The notes: generated by a model from the sequence alone, not told the origin. 11,390 bases of DNA from Dehalococcoidales bacterium (GCA_030639445.1 DAOWCR010000023.1:1-11390); one strand, 5' to 3'; numbered from the stretch's first letter, positions 1 through 6,475 are shown. Numbers and translations: made by a program.

Positions 1-348
1 AAAGCCGGAGATTTTATCGTGGCCGGCAGTAACTTCGGCCTCGGCTCCAGCCGGGAGCACGCCCCGCTGGTAATCAAGATGGCCGGAGTCAGCGCCACAC
101 TGGCGAAATCGGCCGCCCGAATATTCTTTAGAAATGCGATTAACCTGGGACTGCCGGTGCTTATCTGCGATACCGACGGCATTGCTGACGGGGATGAGCT
201 GGCGGTTGACCTGGCGGCGGGCACGGTCAGAAATGTCACCCGCGGTAAGCAGTTCACCTTCGGCAAAATTCCCGCGGTGATGCTCCGCATTCTTGGCGAG
301 GGCGGGCTGATTCCCTATATCCAGAAGCACGGTGATTTCAAGCTGTAA
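1..348 (+). CDS. leuD: 3-isopropylmalate dehydratase / aconitase small (swivel) subunit, 5'-truncated by window edge
   Basis: This is the C-terminal 115 residues of an aconitase-superfamily swivel-domain subunit. The reading frame is open from base 1, so the GTG at 19 is an internal valine (context DFIVAGSNFGLG) and not a start. The motif GSSREHAP follows directly and is the substrate-binding signature of LeuD and aconitase domain 4; FFRNAINLGLPV is a second family hallmark. Small subunits of this archaeal-type class are usually about 165 residues, so roughly 50 are missing upstream, where the large [4Fe-4S] subunit would be expected. The enzyme isomerises a hydroxy-tricarboxylate through a dehydrated intermediate. 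The next genes encode isocitrate and malate dehydrogenases and fumarase, so I infer that it may act as the aconitase of a partial TCA cycle rather than, or in addition to, leucine synthesis. Sequence alone does not separate IPMI, homoaconitase and aconitase. The gap to the next gene is 17 nt. Confidence 0.88.
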   Translation, partial: KAGDFIVAGSNFGLGSSREHAPLVIKMAGVSATLAKSAARIFFRNAINLGLPVLICDTDGIADGDELAVDLAAGTVRNVTRGKQFTFGKIPAVMLRILGEGGLIPYIQKHGDFKL

Positions 349-365
349 TTTGAGGAGACGAAAAA

Positions 366-1445
366 ATGGCTTATAACGTTACCCTCATCCCGGGCGATGG
401 CATCGGGCCCGAGGTTACCGCCGCGGCCCGGCGGGTGCTGGAAGCCACCGGCGTGGCTTTCCACTGGGATATCGCCGAGGCCGGGGCCGACGTCATGGAG
501 AAATACGGCACACCCCTGCCCGAGCCGGTAATCGAGTCGGTCCGGAAAAACGGGATAGCCCTGAAAGGGCCGATTACCACCCCGGTGGGTTCGGGTTTCC
601 GGAGTGTCAACGTTGCCCTGCGCAAGGCACTGGACCTTTATGCCTGCGTCCGTCCCTGCAAGACCTATCCCGGCGTCCCTTCCCTCTATCGTGATGTGGA
701 CATCGTGGTGGTCCGGGAAAACACGGAAGACCTCTACGTCGGCGTCGAGTTCGAGAAGGGGGCACCGGAAACCGCCCGGCTTATCAGGCTGGCGGCCGAG
801 GCAAAGAGAGGTACGGTCAGGGAGGACTCGGGCATCAGCCTGAAGGCGATTTCGGAAACGGGGAGCCGAAAAATCGTTAAGTTCGCTTTTGAGTATGCCC
901 GGGCCTATAAAAGAAAGAAAGTAACCGCTCTGCACAAAGCCAATATCCTTAAATTCTCGGACGGGCTGTTCCTGGCGGTGGCCCGGGAGGTAGCCCGGGA
1001 CTACCCGGATATTGAGTTTGAGGATAGAATTATCGATAATATGACCATGCAGCTGGTGAAGAGGCCGCAGCAGTTCGACGTGGTGGTGGCGCCCAATCTT
1101 TACGGAGATATTATCTCGGACCTGTGCGCCGGGCTGGTCGGCGGGCTGGGAGTGGCTCCCGGGGCCAATGTTGGCGATGAGTTTGCCGTTTTCGAGCCGA
1201 CTCACGGCAGCGCCCCGAAATATGCCGGGCAGAATAAGGCCAACCCCATGGCGGTGATGCTCTCCGGGGTAATAATGCTCCGCCATCTCGGCGAGGCGGG
1301 GGCGGCCGACCGACTGGAAGAGGCTGTCGCCGGGGTTATCGCCGAAGGCAAGCACGTTACCTATGATATGAAACCGGATAATAGCCGGGGAGTCGGCACG
1401 GCCCAGGTGGCTGATGCCGTGATTGAGAAGCTGAAAAAGAACTAA
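366..1445 (+). CDS. icd: Isocitrate dehydrogenase (isocitrate/isopropylmalate dehydrogenase family)
   Basis: This 359-residue protein is a full-length beta-decarboxylating dehydrogenase, expected to convert isocitrate to 2-oxoglutarate and CO2 in the cytoplasm. The N-terminus carries LIPGDGIGPEV. The substrate loop has S80 and N82 in FRSVN, the Ser/Asn pair typical of isocitrate rather than isopropylmalate enzymes. NTEDLY (119-124) contains the catalytic tyrosine Y124. The metal-binding region is NLYGDIISDL, and THGSAPKYAGQ starts at residue 279. K285-Y286 correspond to Lys344-Tyr345 of E. coli Icd, which bind the 2'-phosphate of NADP; NAD enzymes usually have Asp-Ile there. I therefore infer NADP use. 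The ATG at 366 is preceded by gaggag (352-357). The gene sits 17 nt after the IPMI/aconitase small subunit and 10 nt before mdh, so the three are probably co-transcribed. A homoisocitrate or isopropylmalate DH role cannot be fully excluded. Confidence 0.92.
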   Translation: MAYNVTLIPGDGIGPEVTAAARRVLEATGVAFHWDIAEAGADVMEKYGTPLPEPVIESVRKNGIALKGPITTPVGSGFRSVNVALRKALDLYACVRPCKTYPGVPSLYRDVDIVVVRENTEDLYVGVEFEKGAPETARLIRLAAEAKRGTVREDSGISLKAISETGSRKIVKFAFEYARAYKRKKVTALHKANILKFSDGLFLAVAREVARDYPDIEFEDRIIDNMTMQLVKRPQQFDVVVAPNLYGDIISDLCAGLVGGLGVAPGANVGDEFAVFEPTHGSAPKYAGQNKANPMAVMLSGVIMLRHLGEAGAADRLEEAVAGVIAEGKHVTYDMKPDNSRGVGTAQVADAVIEKLKKN

Positions 1446-1455
1446 AGGAGGCAGT

Positions 1456-2385
1456 GTGCGTAGCAAGATTAGCATCATCGGCGCGGGAAGTGTCGGCGCT
1501 ACCTGTGCGCAACGAATCGCCGAAAAAGGCTACGCCGATGTCGTTTTGGTTGACATAATACCGGGACTGCCCCAGGGTAAAGCCCTGGATATGATGGAGT
1601 CGGCACCGGTCCTGGGCTTTGACTCCCGTGTCGTCGGCACCAACGGCTATGAAGAAACGGCCGGCTCCGATGTGGTCATCGTCACCTCGGGCCTGGCCCG
1701 GAAGCCAGGCATGACCCGTGACGAGCTGCTGCTGGCTAACGCCAAAATCATCACCGAAGTTACCCGTAACGTGGTGAAATACTCACCGGACGGTATTATC
1801 CTGATGGTGACCAACCCGGTGGATGCTATGACCTACCTGGCCCTCAAGACCAGTGGGTTTCCACCGGGCCGGGTTTTCGGCCTGTCCGGAGTCCTGGACG
1901 GCGCCCGGCTGAGCAGTTTTATCGCTGCGGAACTCAAGGTCTCGGTGGCGGATGTCTTTGCCTGCGTCATCGGGGAGCACGGTAAGAACATGATTATTAT
2001 CCCCAGGCTGTGCACCGCCGGCGGCACACCGATAACCAGGCTCCTGCCGCCGGAGACTATTGACCGCCTGGTGGCGCGCACGGTAAACGGCGGGGCGGAG
2101 ATTGTGGACCTGCTCAAGACGGGGAGTGCCTTTTACGCCCCCTCCGCCGCCGCAGCCCGGATGGCGGAGGCGGTTATCCTGGATAAAAAGCAGGTCCTGC
2201 CCTGCACGGTCTATCTCCAGGGAGAGTACGGCCTCAAGGATGCGGTCATCAGCGTGCCGGTGAAGCTGGGCAAGGCTGGCATTGAGGAAATAATGGAGCT
2301 AGAATTAACTCAAGAGGAGAAGAAGGCGCTGGCCAGCTCGGCCGGGGCGGTGCGGGAGCTGATAGAAAAGATGAAGCTGGATTGA
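1456..2385 (+). CDS. mdh: Malate dehydrogenase (LDH-like type)
   Basis: This 309-residue NAD-dependent malate dehydrogenase of the LDH-like family interconverts malate and oxaloacetate. The Rossmann glycine motif GAGSVG is at residues 9-14, and D33 ends the second beta strand, as expected for NAD rather than NADP. R82 and R88 in ARKPGMTRDELL are the mobile-loop arginines that mark malate over lactate specificity. N120 in VTNPVD, D148 and R151 in GVLDGAR, and the catalytic histidine H175 in GEHGKN complete the active site. The residue after HG is lysine (K177), where aspartate is usual; the D148-H175 dyad itself is intact. The start is a GTG at 1456, four bases after a strong aaaggagg (1444-1451); an overlapping GTG at 1454 is out of frame. 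Fumarase follows after a 119-nt repeat-bearing gap, linking fumarate, malate and oxaloacetate in one cluster. Confidence 0.93.
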   Translation: MRSKISIIGAGSVGATCAQRIAEKGYADVVLVDIIPGLPQGKALDMMESAPVLGFDSRVVGTNGYEETAGSDVVIVTSGLARKPGMTRDELLLANAKIITEVTRNVVKYSPDGIILMVTNPVDAMTYLALKTSGFPPGRVFGLSGVLDGARLSSFIAAELKVSVADVFACVIGEHGKNMIIIPRLCTAGGTPITRLLPPETIDRLVARTVNGGAEIVDLLKTGSAFYAPSAAAARMAEAVILDKKQVLPCTVYLQGEYGLKDAVISVPVKLGKAGIEEIMELELTQEEKKALASSAGAVRELIEKMKLD

Positions 2386-2504
2386 AAGGGGAAGCCCCTT
2401 CCCATATAATTCTTCTCCTTCCCCTTATCAAGGGGAAGGGGGATAAAGCGGGGATGGGGTCACCAGATAAAAAATCCAAGGGGGTGAGGTAAATAACCTC
2501 GAAA
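2386..2504. repeat. mdh-fumarase gap carrying copy R1 of a GC-rich palindromic repeat
   Basis: This is the only sizeable gap in the first gene cluster. It starts with a small hairpin directly after the mdh stop (aagggg 2386-2391, cccctt 2395-2400). Then comes a perfect 10-bp stem, CCTTCCCCTT (2417-2426) and AAGGGGAAGG (2430-2439), with a 3-nt loop, and then the block GGGGATGGGGTCACC (2450-2464). The same 15-base block occurs at 6342-6356, and the flanks of the two copies also align by eye, including the palindrome. A second, diverged module, aagggggtgaggt (2478-2490), lies where the fumarase ribosome-binding site should be. No U-run follows either hairpin, so neither is a convincing terminator. 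I infer a mobile or REP/MITE-like intergenic element rather than a gene. Confidence 0.72.
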
Positions 2505-3350
2505 CTGAGAGAAATTAAAGCCAGCGAGATTACGGAGACGGTTGCCCGGCTCTGCCAGCAGGCGAACTTTGAGCTTGGTGATGACGTGCTGGCGGCGCTT
2601 AAAAAAGCGCAGCAGAGTGAGGTGTCGCCTCTGGGCCGGGAAGTCCTGGGGCAGCTTATTGAGAACGCCGGCATTGCCCAGCAGGAAAAACTGCCGCTCT
2701 GCCAGGACTGCGGCACGGCGGTGGTCTTCCTGGAAATAGGGCAGGACACTCACGTTACCGGCGGTGACCTGTCTACCGCCGTTACCGAAGGGGTGAGGCG
2801 GGGATATACCCGGGGCTATCTGCGTAAGTCTATGGTCAATCAGCCGTTTTCCGCCCGGAAAAACACCGGGGATAACACCCCTCCCGTGATTCACGCCGAG
2901 ATAGTGCCAGGTAACCGGCTCAAAATTTTATATATGGCTAAGGGGGCCGGTTCGGAGAATATGAGCCGACTGGCGATGCTGAAACCGGCGGAGGGCCGGG
3001 AAGGACTTGTTGATTTTGTCATCAGGACCGTTGACGAAGCGGGCGCCAATGCCTGCCCCCCCCTGGTTATCGGCCTGGGTATAGGCGCTACCGCCGAAGG
3101 GGCCATGCGGCTGGCCAAGAAGGCGTTACTACGTCGGGTAGGCGAGCCCAACCCCGACCCGGAGACGGCCGAGCTGGAAGCGGAACTCCTCTCCCGTGTC
3201 AACGGTCTGGGTATCGGGCCGCTGGGCCTGGGGGGCAGCACTACCGCGCTGGCGGTGTCGGCTGAGGTCAGGCCGACGCATATTGCCAGCCTGCCGGTGG
3301 CGGTAAACCTCCAGTGCCACAGCGCGCGACATCGCGAGGCGGTGTTATAG
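2505..3350 (+). CDS. Class I fumarate hydratase, alpha (N-terminal) subunit; non-canonical start
   Basis: This is the [4Fe-4S] subunit of a two-subunit class I fumarase, which hydrates fumarate to malate; the paralogous L(+)-tartrate dehydratase is the main alternative. The three expected cluster cysteines are visible: C66 in PLCQDCG, one in ANACPP, and one in QCHSARH near the C-terminus. VNLQCHSARH and GLGIGATAEGAM are family hallmarks. Family-like sequence (LREIKASEITETVARLC) continues well upstream of the first GTG at 2586, up to an in-frame TAA at 2490-2492. In that stretch there is no ATG, GTG or TTG start. CTG at 2505 gives M-R-E-I, the usual N-terminus of this family, and 281 residues; ATA at 2493 is the other option. 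An in-frame GTG at 2484 is followed two codons later by the TAA. The stop touches the beta-subunit ATG (tagatg). The function is secure; the exact start is not. Confidence 0.85.
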   Translation: MREIKASEITETVARLCQQANFELGDDVLAALKKAQQSEVSPLGREVLGQLIENAGIAQQEKLPLCQDCGTAVVFLEIGQDTHVTGGDLSTAVTEGVRRGYTRGYLRKSMVNQPFSARKNTGDNTPPVIHAEIVPGNRLKILYMAKGAGSENMSRLAMLKPAEGREGLVDFVIRTVDEAGANACPPLVIGLGIGATAEGAMRLAKKALLRRVGEPNPDPETAELEAELLSRVNGLGIGPLGLGGSTTALAVSAEVRPTHIASLPVAVNLQCHSARHREAVL

Positions 3351-3911
3351 ATGGAAACGCAAAGAATTAGCTCACCACTTGAGGCTGAAGTAATCGAGAG
3401 GCTGACCGTGGGCACCCCGGTGCTCATTTCCGGGGTCATTTATACGGCGCGCGATGCCGCCCACCGGAGAATTGTCCGGAGCCTGGACAAGGGAGATAAA
3501 CTCCCCTTCGACCTGAAAGGACAGACAATCTATTACACCGGGCCGTCTCCCGCCCCGCCGGGCCGGATTATCGGTTCCGCCGGGCCGACCACCAGCACCC
3601 GCATGGATGCCTATACCCCCCGACTTATCGCCGCCGGCATCAGGGCTATGATTGGCAAAGGCAGCCGCTCGCCGGCGGTAAGAGAGGCCATTAAAAAGAA
3701 TAAGTCAGTTTACTTCGTCGCCATCGGCGGCGCCGGCGCCCTGCTGGCCCGTTCCATTAAAAAGGTAGAGGTTATCGCCTACGAGGATTTGGGGACGGAG
3801 GCTGTCCGGCGACTTACCGTGGAGGACTTCCCGGCGATTGTGGCCAATGATATTTATGACGGGGACATATTTGAGCAAAATAAGGCCAGGTACCGGAGGG
3901 AGGCAAGATGA
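3351..3911 (+). CDS. Class I fumarate hydratase, beta (C-terminal) subunit
   Basis: This 186-residue partner of the alpha subunit has the C-terminal swivel-like domain of iron-sulfur fumarases and tartrate dehydratases. ARDAAHRR (33-40) and GPTTSTRMD (78-86) are the conserved substrate-binding segments, and KSVYFVAIGGAGALLA (from about residue 116) followed by an EDLGTEAV segment is typical of the family. The ATG at 3351 follows the alpha stop codon with no gap, which implies translational coupling and one-to-one synthesis. Its TGA overlaps the ATG of the HIT gene by four bases (ATGA, 3908-3911). Fumarase is favoured over tartrate dehydratase because mdh and icd lie directly upstream, but motifs alone do not separate the two. 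Confidence 0.9.
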   Translation: METQRISSPLEAEVIERLTVGTPVLISGVIYTARDAAHRRIVRSLDKGDKLPFDLKGQTIYYTGPSPAPPGRIIGSAGPTTSTRMDAYTPRLIAAGIRAMIGKGSRSPAVREAIKKNKSVYFVAIGGAGALLARSIKKVEVIAYEDLGTEAVRRLTVEDFPAIVANDIYDGDIFEQNKARYRREAR

Positions 3912-4252
3912 TGGACTGCGTGTTCTGTCAAATCGTGGCGGGCAAGATACCCAGCACCGTCCTGTATCAGGACGAAGACGTGCTCGCCTTCCGGGATATT
4001 AACCCGCTGGCGCCAACCCACGTGCTAATCATACCGAAGAAGCATATTCCTTCTCTGGCCGATATCACTGATGACGAGGCACCGCTTATGGGGCGTATGG
4101 CCGGGGTGGCCAACCGGCTGGCCAGGGAGGCAGGCGTCTCGGAGAGCGGTTATCGCCTGGTGGTTAGCTCCGGCGAGGATGGGGGGCAGATAGTGCCTCA
4201 CCTCCACATGCACCTCCTGGGCGGACGTAAGCTGTCCGCCAGGCTGTGCTAA
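3908..4252 (+). CDS. HIT (histidine triad) family nucleotide-binding protein, HINT-like
   Basis: This 114-residue HINT-branch protein belongs to a family that hydrolyses nucleoside phosphoramidates and related adenylates. CVFC (4-7) is the usual N-terminal zinc-type Cys pair. The triad HLHMHLL has H98, H100 and H102, followed by GGRKLS. HINT1 has an asparagine (VVNEG, Asn99) in the strand before the triad; here the equivalent residue is serine (VVSSG, S87). The C-terminus ends ARLC instead of the frequent WPPG. Two adjacent ATGs (3908 and 3911) could both start it; the first overlaps the fumarase beta stop. It is the last gene of the + strand cluster, and its TAA (4250-4252) overlaps the stop of the convergent Nudix gene. 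A 7-bp hairpin (ggcggac 4220-4226, gtccgcc 4234-4240) lies inside its 3' end without a U-run. Confidence 0.92.
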   Translation: MMDCVFCQIVAGKIPSTVLYQDEDVLAFRDINPLAPTHVLIIPKKHIPSLADITDDEAPLMGRMAGVANRLAREAGVSESGYRLVVSSGEDGGQIVPHLHMHLLGGRKLSARLC

Positions 4253-4791
4253 TCGGTCTTTGGTGGCCCTTTTCGGCCCAATAAGTAGGTAAGCAGCCCG
4301 GCGATGCTTTTGGCGTCACAGATGCCGCCCAGGGTAATAAGGCTGAGGACCTGGTTAATCGGCACGCGGACCAGGCTGATTTCTTCGGTATCTTCGGCGT
4401 GCAGGTGGCTGGAGATAAGGTCGGTCGCCAGGTAGAGATAGAGATATTCATTGCAGTAACCCGGCGCGGAATAGAAACCGCCCAGCCTGGTCACCTTTCT
4501 CGGCAGATAGCCGGTCTCCTCGCGCATTTCACGGCGCACGGCAGCCTCAGGGCGCTCACCGGGATTGATGCCGCCCGCCGGTATCTCCAGCAGTTCTTTT
4601 TCCACCGGCTTGCGGAACTGCTTGACCAGCAGGACATTATCCTCGTCATCAACGGCGACAATCGCCACGCAGTCGGCATGCTCCACGATTTCCCGCGTCG
4701 TCTGCCGTCCGCCGGGCGTCTGCACGGTGTCAAGCCTCAGCTTAACCGCCCGCCCGTCAAAGATTAGCTGGCTGGACAGTGTTTTTTCCAT
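4249..4791 (-). CDS. Nudix hydrolase, ADP-ribose pyrophosphatase type
   Basis: This 180-residue Nudix enzyme probably cleaves ADP-ribose to AMP and ribose 5-phosphate. The Nudix box at residues 73-95 matches GX5EX7REUXEEXGU without exception: G73, E79, then REMREETGY (87-95) with E91 and E92 as the metal-binding glutamates. It is preceded by ELLEIPAGG, the signature of the ADP-ribose subfamily, and the N-terminal strand region (SQLIFDGRAVKLRLDTV) also fits that group. The start is ATG (complement of 4789-4791), with ggaggt nine bases upstream, inside the 3' end of the acetyltransferase gene. The gap to that gene is only five bases. The order NAD kinase, GNAT, Nudix on one strand suggests an operon touching NAD(P) and ADP-ribose turnover. 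Substrate choice within Nudix enzymes is not certain from sequence. Confidence 0.92.
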   Translation of the reverse strand: MEKTLSSQLIFDGRAVKLRLDTVQTPGGRQTTREIVEHADCVAIVAVDDEDNVLLVKQFRKPVEKELLEIPAGGINPGERPEAAVRREMREETGYLPRKVTRLGGFYSAPGYCNEYLYLYLATDLISSHLHAEDTEEISLVRVPINQVLSLITLGGICDAKSIAGLLTYLLGRKGPPKTD

Positions 4792-4796
4792 CGGAC

Positions 4797-5258
4797 TCAG
4801 ACCTCCAGTTTACAGGTCAGCGCTACCTCGTCACAATCGGGGAACTTGGGGCAGCGGTAGCACTCGGTCCAGGCCTTGCGGGGCAGCTCCATCCGGTCCA
4901 CCTGGGCGAGGCCGAACTTCTCAAAGAAGGCGGGCTGGTAGGTCAGGCAGAAAACAGTGGCAATGCCAAGTTCCCCGGCTTCCTTGAGACAGGCTTTGAC
5001 CAGCCGGGCGCCCAGGCCCTGCCGCTGCTTATCCTCGGCCACGGCGACCGATTTTATTTCGGCCAGGTCGGCCCAACTCACGTGCAGCGCCGCGCAGGCA
5101 ACTACCTGCTCGCCCTGCCGGATAACGAAATAGTCCCTGAGGTTCTCGTATATCTCGCTCAGCGAACGGCCCAGCATCTTGCCCTTATTGGCAAAATGGT
5201 TAACCAACCGGTGTATCTGCGGCACGTCCTGGATTCTGGCTTTTTCTAGTTCCTCCAA
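4797..5258 (-). CDS. GNAT N-acetyltransferase, short ArgA-like
   Basis: This 153-residue single-domain GNAT protein carries the acetyl-CoA pyrophosphate loop QRQGLG (78-83) after the beta strand EIKSVAVAE. The later stretch LTYQPAFFEKFGL (105-117), the basic segment RMELPRKAW, and the Cys-bearing tail TECYRCPKFPDCDE (C133, C136, C142) resemble the short amino-acid N-acetyltransferases proposed as N-acetylglutamate synthases. I therefore infer possible acetylation of glutamate in arginine synthesis, though no arginine gene is nearby. The start is TTG (complement of 5256-5258), one base after the NAD kinase stop, with aaagga about ten bases upstream. The three cysteines could bind a metal, which is unproven. 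A general GNAT of unknown substrate is the alternative. Confidence 0.83.
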   Translation of the reverse strand: MEELEKARIQDVPQIHRLVNHFANKGKMLGRSLSEIYENLRDYFVIRQGEQVVACAALHVSWADLAEIKSVAVAEDKQRQGLGARLVKACLKEAGELGIATVFCLTYQPAFFEKFGLAQVDRMELPRKAWTECYRCPKFPDCDEVALTCKLEV

Positions 5259-5259
5259 C

Positions 5260-6102
5260 TTATCGCTTTCCTTTCAGCTTTTGTTCCAGAGAGCGGTAAA
5301 AATCAGTCTCGGGGTGGATTCTTAAAAACCGGGTCGTGTTCGGGCTGTGCTTTACCGTAATCGTGGCACCATCCGGTAGTGGCCGGCTGATATGCCCGTC
5401 AACGCTTAGTGTTGCCTGGTGCACCGTGGTGAGGCGCAGTTGCACTACGGCTGTTGCTGGCAATACTACCGTATAGGCCGGGCTGAGGTGGGGCGTTATC
5501 GGTACCAGCAGGAAATCGCTGGACCGGGGATAGAGGATAGGCCCGCCGGCCGCCAGTGAGTAACCGGTGCTGCCCGTGGCGGTGGCGACGATTACCCCAT
5601 CGGCCTTATAGCTGATCAAATGCTGGCCGTTAACGCTGGCTTCTATCTGGACCAGCCGGGCAACTGCCCCCCGCGCCACGACCACGTCGTTCAGGGCGTG
5701 AAATGTGCCGGACGATTTCGGGTCGGCAGGTGAAAGCTCGGCTTCAAGCATGGCCCGTTCATCTATCCAGCCCTTCCCCGCCAGCAGGGAAGGGAGCATC
5801 TCCAGGGCTTCGTCGGCGCTGAGCTCGGTCATAAAGCCCAGCCGGCCCAGGTTTACCCCGGTAATCGGGGTCGTCCCGGGAAGGGCTACGTGGGCCGCCC
5901 GCAGAATAGTGCCGTCACCGCCAACGCTGAGAATTAAGTCGGTGCCGTCCAGCCGGGACCTGGCTTCTCCCTCTTCCCAGGCGGAGCACAGCCAGGCAGA
6001 GACACCCTGAGAGACCAGGAAGTCCCGTAACTGCTTGGCCTTGGTGTGGGCGGCTTTAACCATGGGATGATAGAGTATGCCGATTTTCTGCAACACGGCC
6101 AC
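5260..6102 (-). CDS. nadK: NAD kinase
   Basis: This 280-residue NAD kinase phosphorylates NAD to NADP using ATP or polyphosphate. GGDGT (61-65) contains the catalytic aspartate D63. GVNLGRLGF (82-90), ALNDVVV (136-142; LNEVVV is more usual) and ATATGSTGYSLAAGGPI (173-189) are the other family blocks in the expected order. The longest start is GTG, complement of 6100-6102, but GTG at 6096 and TTG at 6093 are in frame. An aggtgg-like site lies five bases before the TTG, so MQKIGILYHP may be the real N-terminus. A -10 box lies about 30 bases upstream on the - strand. It is the first gene of a tight three-gene set with the acetyltransferase and Nudix genes. Confidence 0.95.
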   Translation of the reverse strand: MAVLQKIGILYHPMVKAAHTKAKQLRDFLVSQGVSAWLCSAWEEGEARSRLDGTDLILSVGGDGTILRAAHVALPGTTPITGVNLGRLGFMTELSADEALEMLPSLLAGKGWIDERAMLEAELSPADPKSSGTFHALNDVVVARGAVARLVQIEASVNGQHLISYKADGVIVATATGSTGYSLAAGGPILYPRSSDFLLVPITPHLSPAYTVVLPATAVVQLRLTTVHQATLSVDGHISRPLPDGATITVKHSPNTTRFLRIHPETDFYRSLEQKLKGKR

Positions 6103-6133
6103 CTGCTTTATCGGTCTGAAGGAAATGGTTACT

Positions 6134-6139
6134 ATTATA
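6134..6139 (-). promoter_or_regulatory. Probable nadK promoter -10 box
   Basis: On the - strand this reads TATAAT, inside the 10-bp AT palindrome TTATATATAA (6135-6144). Transcription would start near 6127, giving a leader of about 25 bases before nadK. A -35 is not clear; TTTCTC at 18-bp spacing is the best candidate. This is inferred from consensus only. Confidence 0.5.
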
Positions 6140-6245
6140 TATAACTATTAGGGGATAGAGAAAGTGTAACAATTACGATAGCGCAGTGTCAAGCTGGAGA
6201 AGGATGTGCAAAGTTATTTAGCTGCCCGTATCCTTCGTTCCCCTT

Positions 6246-6475
6246 CTATTAGAATTTGGTGACCTCACCTCCTTAATACTTATTAGGGAACCCACCCCCT
6301 TTATCCCCCTCCCCCTTACCAAGGAGAAGGGGGGATATAAGGGGGATGGGGTCACCCAATTATTAAATGCTAAAGGGGGATGGGGGTTACCATATAAAAC
6401 TTAAAGGGGGTGGGTTACCCAATAAAAACCCGAAGGGGATGGGGCTGCTAAACAAAAAATTTAGTGGGGTAGGGC
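6246..6475. repeat. Opposed tandem ~30-nt G-rich modules around a palindrome (copy R2)
   Basis: On the + strand five degenerate modules start with a G-run at 6341, 6375, 6406, 6435 and 6466, spaced 34, 31, 29 and 31 bases. The consensus is roughly AAAGGGGG(A)TGGGG, then the small dyad GGTNACC, then an A/T-rich tail; the last two copies have lost the dyad. To the left the same module occurs in reverse: the complement of about 6275-6302 reads aaagggggtgggttccc, and that of about 6246-6274 reads aaggaggtgaggtcacc. The two orientations meet at a palindrome, CCCCCTT (6311-6317) and AAGGGGG (6327-6333), with a 9-base loop. The segment about 6304-6356 aligns by eye with the mdh-fumarase copy R1 and shares GGGGATGGGGTCACC exactly. 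A REP/MITE-like intergenic family is my inference. Confidence 0.75.

Noticed and set aside
315..1478. Long 387-codon open frame on the - strand opposite isocitrate dehydrogenase
   Set aside because: It is antisense to a clearly recognised gene, has no family motifs, and is rich in His/Pro/Arg/Gly as expected for a GC-driven shadow frame.
2586..2588. GTG at 2586 as the start of fumarase alpha
   Set aside because: Conserved family sequence continues upstream in frame and there is no Shine-Dalgarno at this GTG; it encodes the Val of DDVLAALKK.
4220..4240. Perfect 7-bp hairpin at the end of the HIT gene as a terminator
   Set aside because: It lies inside coding sequence and has no T-run on either strand; the inverted repeat may be chance.
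6329..6386. G-quadruplex from the clustered G-runs
   Set aside because: Only three runs of four or more Gs are close together; the next is more than 20 bases away, so a canonical four-tract motif is not met on the + strand.
6341..6475. CRISPR array
   Set aside because: The modules are adjacent and degenerate, without constant repeats separated by unique spacers of even length, and no cas gene is present.
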